64,000 nt of DNA from Penium margaritaceum (lineage: Eukaryota > Streptophyta > Zygnematophyceae > Desmidiales > Peniaceae). The stretch lies in contig SZWC01004879.1 in the NCBI GenBank assembly GCA_023375785.1, positions 68,432 to 132,431 of the forward strand. Direction: 5' to 3'. The notes under the pieces are model-generated. The model had not been told where the DNA came from, did not search any database, and saw only the letters and a program-made list of their open reading frames with translations. The position numbers were made by a program, and so were the translations under genes. This document shows, in pieces, positions 39,686-47,749 of this stretch. Numbering within the stretch: the stretch's first letter is position 1; each line of letters begins with the position of its first letter.

Positions 39686-41014
39686 TGCTATTTATGGACT
39701 AGCAAGTGCAAAGCCTTTCAACAAGTAGTGGAACGGAGTGGCTACCATGCACAATGACCAACCAGATTAGGCATGTGCCACTTACCATGACCAAATAAGT
39801 TTACTATGTGTGGTCAACGTTGACAACCCATAACATGGGTCACGATTTGTCAGAGGGGGAAACAATAGGTTGGGAATACTAGATGCCAACTACCAAGTAC
39901 AACGATCTTCAGTCAGTAGTAGCACGGTGTGGCTACCATGCACAATGACCGACCAAAGTAGGCATATGTACTGCCTTTGACCACAGAAATCCGCGGTGTG
40001 TGGTCAACTTTGACAACTCATGATACGAGTCACAAATGGTCAGAGGGGGAAACAATGGTTTGGGACCACCAAGTATCACATAGCCAGCACAAGGGGCTTC
40101 AATACATTGTGGCACGGTGTGGAGACCATGCACGATGACCAACCAAAGTAAGGCATATGTCACTGACCATGACCAAATACCGTCACTAAGTGTGGTAAAC
40201 TTTGACAATTCATAACACGGGTCACAAATGGTCAGGGTGGAAGGTAATGGTTTTTGAATACTAGTTATTGACTAGCAAGTACAAATACCTTCAATATGTA
40301 GTGGCACAATGTGGCTTCAATGAACAGTGACCAACCAAAGTATGCATATGTCACAAACCATGACCAAAAGAATTTCACAGTGTGTGGTCAACGTTGAAAA
40401 CGCATAACATGAGTCACAAATGGTCAGAGGGGAAAACAATGATTTGGGAGCACTAGTTTTCAAATAGCAAGTACAAATACCTTCAACAAGCAGTGGCACG
40501 GTATGGCTAGCGTGCACAATGACCAACCAAAGGATGCATACGTCACTGACTACGACCGAATAAGTCCACTATGTGTGGTCAATATTGACAACTCGTAACA
40601 CGAGTCACAAATGGTCAGAGGGAGAGACAATGGTTTGGGAAGCCTATGTATCTACTAGAAAGGACAAAGAACTTCAATACGTAGTGGCACGGTGTGGCTA
40701 ATATGCACACCAAACAACCAAACTAGGCATATGTCACTGATCATGACCAGAGAATTTCAATATGGGTGGTCAACAATGACCAACCAAAACACGAGTCACA
40801 AACAGTCAGGAGAGGAAACAATGCTATGCAAATATTGGTTCTCAACTACCAAGTACAACGATCTTCAGTCAGTAGTAGCATGGTGTGGCTACCATGCACA
40901 ATGACCTACCAAAGTAAGCATATGTACTGCCTTTGAGCAAGGAAATGCGCTGTGTGTGGTCAACGTTGACAACTCATAATACGAGTCACAAATGGTCAGA
41001 GAGGGAAAGAATGG
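39686..41014 (+). repeat. Satellite array, left block 5, ending at the gene island
   Basis: Post-insert monomer, then B, C, type-2 D, E, A and part of B. The satellite stops inside monomer B at aagaatgg (41,014), and CAG-rich coding sequence follows at the next base. The ATG at 41,011 in the satellite end happens to be in frame with the coding minisatellite. Confidence 0.92.
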
Positions 41015-42545
41015 CAGCAGCAGCAGCAGAGCAGCGGGACCAGGAGGTGCTCCCTCCTGCAGCAGCTGCACCAAGCGCGATCCCCGAGGCGTGAACGCCG
41101 GCAGTAGCAGCAGCAGAGCAGCGGGACCAGGAGGTGCTGCCTCTTGCAGCAGTTGCACCTGGCGTGGCGCTTGAGGCGCGGATGCCACCGGTAGTAGCAG
41201 CAGCAGAGCAGCGGGACCAGGAGGTGCTGCCTCCTACAACAGCTGCACCCGGCGCGGCCCCCGAGGCGCGTACGCTGGCAGCAGCAGCAGCAGAGCAGCG
41301 GGACCAGGAGGTGCTGCCTCCTGCAGCAGCTGCACCTGGCGTGGCGCTTGAGGCGCGGACGCCACCGGCAGCAGCAGGAGTAGAGCAGCGGGACCAGGAG
41401 GTACTGCCTCCTGCAGCAGCTGCACCAAGCGTGGCCCCCGAGGCGTGAACGCCGGCAGCAGCAGTAGTAGAGCATCGGGAACAGGAGGTGCTGCCACCTA
41501 CAGCAGCTGCACCTGGCGTGGCGCTTGAGGCGCGGACACCACCGGCAGCAGCAGCAGTAGAGCAGCGAGACTAGGAGGTGCTGCCTCCTGCAGCAGCTAC
41601 ACCTGGCGTGGCCCCCGAGGCGCGTACGCGGGCAGCAGCAGCAGTAGAGTACCGGGACCAGGAGGTGCTGCCTCCAGCAGCAGCTGCACCCGGCGCGGCC
41701 TCCGAGGCGCCTACGCCGGCAGCAGCAGCAGCAGAGCAGCGGGACTAGGAGGTGCTGCCTTCCGTAGCAGCTGCACCTGGTGTGGCGCTTGAGGCGCGGA
41801 CGCCACCGGCAGCAGCGGCAGCAGAGCAGCGGGACCAGGAGGTGCTGCATCCTGCAGCAGCTGCACCAAGCGCGGCCCCCGAGGCGCGAACGCCGGCAGC
41901 AGCAGCAGCAGAGCAGCGGGACCAGGAGGTGCTGCCTCCTGCAGCACCTGCACATGGCGTAGCGCTTGAGGCGCGGACGCCACCGGCAGCAGTAGCAGCA
42001 GAGCAGCGAGACCAGGAGGTGCTGCCTCCTGCAGCAGTTGCACCCGGCGCGGCCCCCGAAGTGCGTACGCCGGCAGCAGTAGCAGCAGAGCAGCGGGACC
42101 AAGAGGTGCTGTCTCCTGCAGCAGCTGCACCCGGCGCGACCCCCGGGACGCGAATGCCGGCAACAGCAGCAGCAGAGCAGCGGGACCAGGAGGTGCTGCC
42201 TCCTGCAGCAGCTACACCCGACGCGGCCCCCAAAGCGCATACGCCGGCAGCAACAGCAATAGAGCAGCGAGACCAGGAGGTGCTGTCTCCTGCAGCAGCT
42301 GCACCTGGCGCGGCCTCCAGACGCGAACGCCGGCAGCAGCAACAGTAGAGCAGCGGGACCAGGAGGTGCTGCCTCCTGCAGCAGCTGCACTTGGCGCAAC
42401 GCTTGAGGCGCGGACGTCAGCAGTAGCAGCAGAGCAGCGGAATCAGGAGGTGATGTCCTCTGCAGCAGCTGCTCTCGGCGCGGCGCTCGAGAAACCAGCG
42501 CCATCGGCGGCAGTAGCAGTAGTAGAGCAGCGGGACCATGAGGTG
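41015..42545 (+). repeat. Coding minisatellite, 87/90-bp units in ~177-bp dimers (18 copies)
   Basis: The marker gagcagcgggaccaggag recurs at 41,029, 41,116, 41,206, 41,293, 41,383, 41,470, 41,560, 41,647, 41,734, 41,824, 41,911, 42,001, 42,088, 42,175, 42,262, 42,348, 42,432 and 42,525. Early spacings alternate 87 and 90. One unit type encodes GVALEARTPP and the other GAAPEARTPA, both following EQRDQEVLPPAAAA. The frame is constant until the 86-bp step at 42,262-42,348, where one base is lost. Ala/Pro/Glu-rich composition predicts a disordered N-terminal region. The longest open piece is 41,752-42,348. The last two units are more diverged. Confidence 0.88.
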
Positions 42546-44000
42546 CTGCGGGTAACGCAGGTGCCACCAACGGCAACGGCGGAGGAGCAGCTGAAAGAGC
42601 AACGAGAGAAAAAGCGAAAAGGACCCCGGGGGAGCCGCAGGGGAGAAAAGAGGCAACGGAGAGGGATGGAGAAGCGAGAGGAAGAAAGAGAGCTTTCACC
42701 GGTGTATCAAGAGCAATGCAGCTTGCTCCATGCCCGTCCTTCGACAGGGGAGCCAATCCCCACTGATGATAGGCACCTGTGGCCGACCAATTCTCGACGG
42801 GAAGCAGCGGTGGGATCAGCAACTGTGCAAGGAGGGGAGGGTTGTTGGCAGGAAGAGCTTGAGGTGAGCATTGAAGCAGACGACCAAGGCGAAGAAGAGG
42901 AGGAGGAACATACTGCCCAGCAACTCTGCGCAACGTGCAAACACCCGGTCGCAGGAAAGGGAGAGGTGGTGTGTGAGGGATGCAGGACCAGCCTCCATCT
43001 GGCCTGCTGCGATTTTGACCTCGGTATCCTATACGACATCAAGATGTGTGAGGCATGCGTAGCACGATTGAGGGAAGACATGGGAGTCGACAGCGAGGAG
43101 GAACTGCAGGACGAAAGGGAGGAGGAGAGGGCCCGCTCGGGCACCGGAGCCGCAACTGAAAGATTCAGGATGCCACAAGACGAGAAGGAGCCATGTGGCA
43201 ACTGTGAAGAGTCAATGGATGCCACCACGCTGCTCCGCTACTTTTTGTGCAGACATCCGGTGCATGCAGCCTGCCAGGATTCAAAAGTATGGATCTGTCG
43301 AAAGGTGATCGGATGCAAGAGGTGTGCACCCCTGATGCACCAAAAGGCAGACAAAGAAGACAAGAGGAAGAGCAAGCCTGCTCCGAAGCGGTGGATTGAG
43401 AAGTGTGAAGTATGTGGGGAGCCACATGACCGAATGGAGGCAAGTTGGTGCTATGAATGCAAAGAACCACTCCATCCCAAGTGTGGAACGGAGATCCGAG
43501 GACAGGGACAGCACTGTAAATGTTGCATCCGGAGGTTGGTGGAAGAAGAGCAGGAGGTCGGCAAGGAAAGCGGACAAGCTGCTGGGCCAAGCGCACCAGG
43601 AGTGGAAGAAGTGGAGGAGTACGGGAACTGCAAGCGGCCAGTGAGGACGCAAAAGGAGCACTGCTTCAACTGCACGGTAGCCCTTGACTATTTTTGCGGG
43701 AAAGGGGAGCTACTGCAGCAGAAAGTAGTGCATGTTTGCCCGGCATGTGCTCCGCAACTGAAAGAGAAGATGCGAAAGGAGGAGGAAGGACGGGGAAGAG
43801 ATGGCCGGCGAGTGGCGGAAATAGAGTGGCGCCTATGTTGTGCAGGGTGCGACAATCTTGGCGCCACCGAGTGGTGCGAGGGATGCCATCAGCCCCTCCA
43901 TCGGCCATGTGGACAAATGCTGCCAGGAGTGGGACAACACTGCGAGCAATGCGTGACAAGGATGCGACTCCTTGAGGCCAGGGCACGGGATCAGCGGTAG
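42366..44000 (+). CDS. Five-module PHD-like zinc-finger ORF (main open segment of the broken gene)
   Basis: The frame is open through 544 codons. The first codon given is GTG and the frame is a continuation of the upstream repeat. The first ATG is at 42,666 (residue 101), giving a 444-aa product if translated alone. Residues 1-65 are degenerate copies of the Ala-rich repeat. Residues 76-110 are highly basic and acidic (KEQREKKRKG). Residues 165-181 are acidic. Zinc modules follow. Module 1 is C188, C191, C203, C206, H211, C214, C228, C231. Module 2 is C277, C280, C295, H297, H300, C303, C317, C320, with His replacing a Cys. Module 3 is C347 to C387, complete. Module 4 (419-461) has Y419 for Cys and D441 for His. 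Module 5 is C492 to C529, complete. The C4-H-C3 spacing matches PHD fingers, which typically read histone tails or bridge proteins in the nucleus. No SET, bromo or helicase domain is seen, so the role is open. It ends at TAG 43,998, after which the same frame stays open. Confidence 0.7.
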   Translation: MLPPAAAALGATLEARTSAVAAEQRNQEVMSSAAAALGAALEKPAPSAAVAVVEQRDHEVLRVTQVPPTATAEEQLKEQREKKRKGPRGSRRGEKRQRRGMEKREEERELSPVYQEQCSLLHARPSTGEPIPTDDRHLWPTNSRREAAVGSATVQGGEGCWQEELEVSIEADDQGEEEEEEHTAQQLCATCKHPVAGKGEVVCEGCRTSLHLACCDFDLGILYDIKMCEACVARLREDMGVDSEEELQDEREEERARSGTGAATERFRMPQDEKEPCGNCEESMDATTLLRYFLCRHPVHAACQDSKVWICRKVIGCKRCAPLMHQKADKEDKRKSKPAPKRWIEKCEVCGEPHDRMEASWCYECKEPLHPKCGTEIRGQGQHCKCCIRRLVEEEQEVGKESGQAAGPSAPGVEEVEEYGNCKRPVRTQKEHCFNCTVALDYFCGKGELLQQKVVHVCPACAPQLKEKMRKEEEGRGRDGRRVAEIEWRLCCAGCDNLGATEWCEGCHQPLHRPCGQMLPGVGQHCEQCVTRMRLLEARARDQR

Positions 44001-44627
44001 CAGAGGGAGGAAGGCCAAAGCACGAAGGAGCGGAAGGGGCCACGCTCATACGCAGACTCTCACCCGGTGGAACATCTTTATCGCAATGCGGTGGCATTGC
44101 CTGGACGAAAGGGAGCGGCGGCTCAGAAGGCGGTTTTGGCCATGAGGGCGCTGAGGAGCAGGGATGTTCCTGAGGTAAGAAGAAAGGTACTGGCGATGGT
44201 GAACGAGGCTTTGGCAATAACACCTCAGTGGTGTCTCCTGAGGGATCCGCCACCACCGGTAGTACCACGACCCTCAGCCCCGCAGGGACCAAGTTTACCA
44301 CCCCCTCCTCCCCCAGCTCCGGTCAATGATCAACCTGCCCGACGTCCAGATCGACCAGAAGGGCCAAGGGGACACCTGCATGGATGTGGAGAAGAATTCA
44401 GAGGGGCCTGAACGCCGGGGCGCCACAAGTCGATGGGGCATCCCGGAGCTTCGGCCGATCATACACCGGCGCATCGGCAAGGACACTCCATAACCACAGG
44501 GAGGCACCAGAGGGAGCAGGGAGCAGAGAGAGAACCCCGGCAATTCCAGCTGAAGGGACCAACGTCTGGAGGGGCGCGCGAGGCGCTTTAGGGAGCACAA
44601 AGGGCGGCAGCCGGGGCAGGGGACGGA
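44001..44627 (+). pseudogene. In-frame continuation with proline-rich linker between PHD modules 5 and 6
   Basis: The frame of the upstream zinc-finger ORF continues for 136 codons after TAG 43,998. It encodes a basic, partly helical stretch (the AVLAMRALRSRD region), then a proline-rich run near 44,250-44,330 (PSLPPPPPPAPV). TGA at 44,409 ends this piece, and a further 59 open codons end at TAG 44,589. No cysteine module lies here. Either this is linker sequence of the same broken protein or part of it is an intron. No splice pair could be assigned by eye. Confidence 0.5.
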
Positions 44628-44963
44628 ATGACACGAGCCCCATGCGGCGCAGACATGGAATCATCGACGCGGCAAGGAAGAGGCGAGGGGCAGCGGGGGT
44701 CCAAGACCGAAGCAGGGGTAGGACGAGGTGGAGCATGGACCGGGGCTCTAGGAGTGGGCGAAAAGAGGAAGAGAGGCATGGATGTGGAAGAGGGACCCAG
44801 AGAGGAGAAGACGCCACGTACGGGTAGTTGTCCATGGTGTGAAAGAAGGGTGCACCTGCTTGCTACGCAATGCGGGCGCTGTACGCGTCACACGCACCGG
44901 GAGTGCGGGATGGTGGACGCAGAAAAGGGGTGGCTGTGCCTACCCTGCCAGAAGGTTAGGTAG
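44628..44963 (+). CDS. PHD-like module 6 ORF (111 aa)
   Basis: Starts at ATG 44,628, in the same frame as the upstream zinc-finger ORF. Residues 1-66 are Gly/Arg/Glu-rich with a basic patch (EKRKRG). Residues 68-107 form one complete C4-H-C3 module: C68, C71, C82, C85, H90, C93, C104, C107 (44,829-44,948). It ends at TAG 44,961. The next ORF begins only 24 bases later in the same frame, so the two were probably once joined. On its own the product would be a small single-finger protein. I think a fragment of the larger broken gene is more likely. Confidence 0.55.
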   Translation: MTRAPCGADMESSTRQGRGEGQRGSKTEAGVGRGGAWTGALGVGEKRKRGMDVEEGPREEKTPRTGSCPWCERRVHLLATQCGRCTRHTHRECGMVDAEKGWLCLPCQKVR

Positions 44964-44987
44964 GGAATCCCAACGGAGGTAAGAATC

Positions 44988-45578
44988 ATGCTCCGGGAGG
45001 AACACGACGCCGTGACGGGAATTGTGTGCTGCGGCTGCAGGAGAATGCTGGAGGCCCCTCATGGGAGGTGTGACTATTGCAGGAGGGCAGCACATGCCGC
45101 CTACATAAGAACAAATGAGGAGGGACGCGACAAATGTAGCAGCTGCTGGACGCGACCACGCACTGGCACGGCGGAGGGAGACTGTCCCAGCTGTCTAAGA
45201 GAGTTGAGAGGAGTGACACTGTGGTGTGAGAAGTGTGCGTGCTTCTCACACAGTGAATGCGTCAAGAAGGTGGGGGAGAGGAAGTTGCGCCATGGAGGCC
45301 GCATCTTGCTGTATCAATGTCTCAGGTGTACCAGGTCGCGAAGTGAGCCATGTGCCACCTGTAGGGGCCCGGTGCGGGTCCGGATGTGGTACTGCATTAG
45401 CTGCTGGCAGCGGGTGCACCTCGCGTGTGCTCGTCGGTACAGCAACACGCAAACAGGGCTCCATGGACCACTCTGTCTGCCATGTGAGGAGAACGATGAT
45501 GCTAAAATGAGAGTGCAGGCGGAGCAGAGGGAAGCAGCGCAGCGCCTGCAAGAACGGCGAGAAAGAGGATCCGGATAA
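44988..45578 (+). CDS. PHD-like modules 7-9 ORF (196 aa)
   Basis: ATG at 44,988, same frame as the preceding zinc-finger ORFs. Module 7 is C14, C17, C28, C31, H36, Y39, C50, C53, where Tyr replaces a zinc-binding Cys, so it is probably damaged. Module 8 is C66, C69, C80, C83, H88, C91, C111, C114, complete with a longer last loop. Module 9 is C122, C125, C136, C139, H144, C147, C163, C166, complete. The tail (residues 170-196) is a charged, probably helical segment rich in Glu, Arg and Gln. It ends at TAA 45,576. Together with the upstream ORFs this makes nine modules in one frame within 2.6 kb. Confidence 0.6.
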   Translation: MLREEHDAVTGIVCCGCRRMLEAPHGRCDYCRRAAHAAYIRTNEEGRDKCSSCWTRPRTGTAEGDCPSCLRELRGVTLWCEKCACFSHSECVKKVGERKLRHGGRILLYQCLRCTRSRSEPCATCRGPVRVRMWYCISCWQRVHLACARRYSNTQTGLHGPLCLPCEENDDAKMRVQAEQREAAQRLQERRERGSG

Positions 45579-46532
45579 GGGGAGCGCAGGATAACCCCAC
45601 GAAGGAGCCCCAAGGCGCGGAATGAAGGCATACAACAAGGGGGGCTCCATCGGGAGTTGGAAGCAGTGGCGAGGACAAGATGGGCAGAGGAGGAGTACTC
45701 CTCACCGGACAGAGGGGAAGGGGAGGCCGCATCGGGGAGAGGACGGGAGCGGTAGAGGCACGGCGGATGATCCGGCGGAAGGAGAAGAATGGGATGAACG
45801 AAACCAAGGAGGAGGGATGGATGGACGAGGACGTCCAGCTTGTTTTGCGGGGGTAGGGTATAACAGTGTTAATGATGTTTTGTTCATCCATCGGAGAATG
45901 AGCAAAAGGGGAGCCGGAACCCGGGTTCAAGGAAGGGGAGCGGGAAAAGGGAGGTCGACGAATCATCCGACGGCCGCTCGAGCGAGGAAAAAGAAATAAT
46001 CAGAAGGGCAGTTCGAATCCGGGAAATGACGGGGCGCGGGGAGGATATCGCGGGGGGTCGCGTGAGCCAACCAAACCTGCCGAGAGGAAAGGAAGGCGGC
46101 CCGAGGCTGGCTTGATGGGAGCGGAGTCCCGTCCAAACCTCGAGGATAGGGGCGGTGTTCGAAGCGCCGTATCCAGAATCGTTTTGATGTGAGAGCCGCA
46201 AAGTGGGGCTGGAGAATGAGAAGAAATCCGGAAAGAGGCGCCGCAAGAATAAGATAAAAAGAAAGAACGGTGAGAGAAAGAGGCTGCTGATGAGAAGAGC
46301 TGCCGCGAAGAGCCAACTGCAGACGCTCCATCGCAAGAAGCAGAACAAGATATCGACATCGGACGTTCATGCTCCCACCACTCCCGCTACCGGCGAGTTG
46401 CGCTTCTGGACAGTCATCCGACGCCGGGGCAGGAAGCCGGTCCTGCAACCATCGGCTGAACCGAGAGATTACTACCCCTCGGTTGAACCAGACTGTCGAG
46501 CGGGACCCGCGTCCCGTCTCGCGACAAGTTAG
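45579..46532 (+). pseudogene. Charged, interrupted coding tract downstream of the PHD array
   Basis: The same frame remains partly open. 45,579-45,752 encodes a charged segment containing RELEAVARTRWAEEEYS. 45,753-45,875 is dense in stops in this frame, while another frame there is open and reads KEEGWMDEDVQLVL, suggesting a frameshift or intron. 45,876-46,112 encodes an acidic, helix-like stretch (SSDGRSSEEEKEIIRRAVR). After TGA 46,113 and TGA 46,185 the frame 46,188-46,532 is strongly basic (KKSGKRRRKNKIKRKNGERK, like a nuclear localisation signal) and ends at TAG 46,530. No known domain was recognised. It could be the C-terminus of the broken PHD gene or the 5' part of the next gene. Confidence 0.4.
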
Positions 46533-46550
46533 AGTAGAGAAGCTAGATTA

Positions 46551-46581
46551 GTGTGTGTGTGTGTGCGTGTGTGTGTGTGTG
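46551..46581 (+). repeat. (GT)n microsatellite with one C interruption
   Basis: Thirty-one bases of alternating G and T, interrupted by a C at 46,566. It ends 10 bases before the ATG of the next ORF. If that ORF is expressed, the repeat lies in its 5' leader or promoter, where length variation could matter. Confidence 0.9.
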
Positions 46582-46591
46582 CCATCCTCGG

Positions 46592-47185
46592 ATGGGAAGA
46601 CCACTGCCCGAGGAGCACGTCACGGAGCCGTCATGGCCTGGTCCTGAGCTCCCCCTGGAGTACCAGGCTCCTCATCCAGGGAGAGTCACGCGGGAGTCGC
46701 CGGTGGTCTTCTATGCCAACTGCAGCTGCTGCAACGCCCCTCATCGGCTGGGAGTGCGCACGGTCCTTGGGGTGATGCAATACTCGTATCATCCTGCCGG
46801 TGGAGCCGTGGAGCAGTTCTGGCAGCCGTGGCTACAGAGGGTGCCCCGTGACGACGAGCCCCGACGCGTGGAGAGCTGGAGGGAGGTCGCGCGTGACGTC
46901 GGGCGTCGCGCTGCCGTGGTCGCCGAGGAACGCATCGAGGCGTACCGAGCCTACCAACGCTTACAGCAGGAGCTCGATCGCTTCCGGGAGGAGGGCCTGG
47001 CGTGCGTTAACCCTCGTGCGGGCCGTTGTCTGCACGGTCCCTTGGCGCTTCGTCGTGCCGACCCGCGGGTGTCCGGCTTGCAGCGCGAGGCAAACCGCAC
47101 TGTTATCTTGCAAGGACCAGCGCCGGCGCATCATCCGTTGACTGAGGACGTTTACGGTTTGGGTATTTTGCTGGATGATGTGTAG
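46592..47185 (+). CDS. Hypothetical protein, 197 aa, intact ORF of unknown family
   Basis: I chose ATG 46,592 (MGRPLPEEHV) over the upstream ATG at 46,553, because the latter lies inside the GT repeat and would add only repeat-encoded Cys/Val residues. The ORF ends at TAG 47,183 and is GC-rich, unlike the flanking satellite. The N-terminal third is proline-rich. A CSCCNAPH cluster near residue 46 resembles half a metal-binding site but has no partner. The middle (about residues 100-142) is Arg/Glu-rich and probably a coiled coil (AYRAYQRLQQELDRFREEG). A C-terminal segment contains two further Cys (CVNP, RCLHG). No signal peptide or membrane segment is seen. I do not recognise the family. Its frame differs from that of the PHD-module ORFs upstream, so it is a separate gene or exon. 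A TGTAA at 47,279 could serve as an algal-type poly(A) signal, but this is weak. Confidence 0.55.
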   Translation: MGRPLPEEHVTEPSWPGPELPLEYQAPHPGRVTRESPVVFYANCSCCNAPHRLGVRTVLGVMQYSYHPAGGAVEQFWQPWLQRVPRDDEPRRVESWREVARDVGRRAAVVAEERIEAYRAYQRLQQELDRFREEGLACVNPRAGRCLHGPLALRRADPRVSGLQREANRTVILQGPAPAHHPLTEDVYGLGILLDDV

Positions 47186-47749
47186 GACTTTGATGGGAGT
47201 GGGAATACTCTGCTGTAGGTTTGCATACTTGATTGAATCATAGTTTGGTTGTATCTTCGCTCAGTTGAATGCACATTTTGTAATGTTCCAAGTTCTCTCC
47301 CTTGTGTAGCTAGATGAAGTCCCTTTAACTTTGACATCACATGGTACGGTGAATGATTGACCGTCATAGCCTGATGAGAAATACAAGCGTGAATGCCTTG
47401 ATGATCTGGTGGATTGTTGGTCGAACCATTCCCTTGAGCACTTAGGAAGAGTTCTCTGCGTGGAGATCACAATATCCGGCGAATGATTGACTGTCAAGGA
47501 TTAATTGGGGTGAGTGAAGTGCTAAAGTAGCTTAGTGGTGATTATCTTAGGCTAGTGGAGCATAAAAGCACAAGTCAATGCTTGTTTGGTGAATGATCCG
47601 TCGCGCGCCTTCGAGGGGCTACACGATTCGGCATAGAGCGGACCTGGATTACCCAGTCGCGGGGATAGCTCAGGAAGAGCGAACGCCTACGGAGCTGATC
47701 CTCGCAAGCTGTCAGACCCGATTCCGGCCGAAGGCGAAAAAGGGTATAA
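47186..47749. other. Non-satellite 3' flank of the gene island
   Basis: About 560 bp with no convincing ORF. A short motif, gaatgattgac(c/t)gtca, occurs twice (about 47,351 and 47,480), and ggtgaatgat recurs near 47,588. From about 47,600 the sequence becomes GC-rich again. Satellite similarity starts abruptly at about 47,750 (ttggtcatcgtgcatgg). It is probably the 3' untranslated and downstream region of the 46,592-47,185 ORF. Confidence 0.5.

Larger units (their letters stand above)
41011..45578 (+). pseudogene. Broken gene for a multi-PHD-finger protein (umbrella entry)
   Basis: One protein-like frame can be followed across 4.5 kb. The N-terminal 29/30-aa repeats come first, then nine cysteine-rich modules. 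Stops in the repeat region are TGA 41,092, TGA 41,446, TAG 41,572 and TAG 41,746. A 1-bp deletion near 42,317 shifts the frame (repeat spacing 86 instead of 87). Further stops are TAG 43,998, TGA 44,409, TAG 44,589 and TAG 44,961, and the frame ends at TAA 45,576. Sequence on both sides of each stop stays in the same frame and keeps the same domain type. That favours decay of one long gene over separate genes. Alternatives are introns hiding some stops, assembly errors, or stop-codon recoding. Several stops fit single C-to-T changes of CAG or CGA codons, which suggests deamination of methylated cytosine. The family resembles PHD fingers by spacing only. Targets are unknown. Confidence 0.6.

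Noticed and set aside
40996-42933. 645-codon minus-strand frame, Cys/Arg-rich, opposite the coding minisatellite
   Set aside because: It is the antisense of GCA/CAG-rich repeats. It starts in satellite and overlaps the better supported plus-strand frame with its zinc modules. The runs of Cys come from the complement of GCA codons.
43666-44835. Several long minus-strand frames across the zinc-finger region
   Set aside because: They are GC-rich antisense shadows. They have no recognisable domain, while the plus strand has regularly spaced Cys/His ligands.
46008-46022. B-box-like agttcgaatcc
   Set aside because: The flanking T-arm stem does not pair, there is no A box at the right distance, and it lies in a protein-like frame.
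47655-47725. tRNA-like stretch (gatagctcaggaagagcg followed by acccgattcc)
   Set aside because: The D-arm part looks tRNA-like, but the B box is poor (GACCCGATTCC), and no acceptor or anticodon stem could be paired.
41015-47749. Gene island as a complete transposon
   Set aside because: No terminal repeats, LTRs, reverse transcriptase, integrase or transposase motifs were found between the two satellite junctions.
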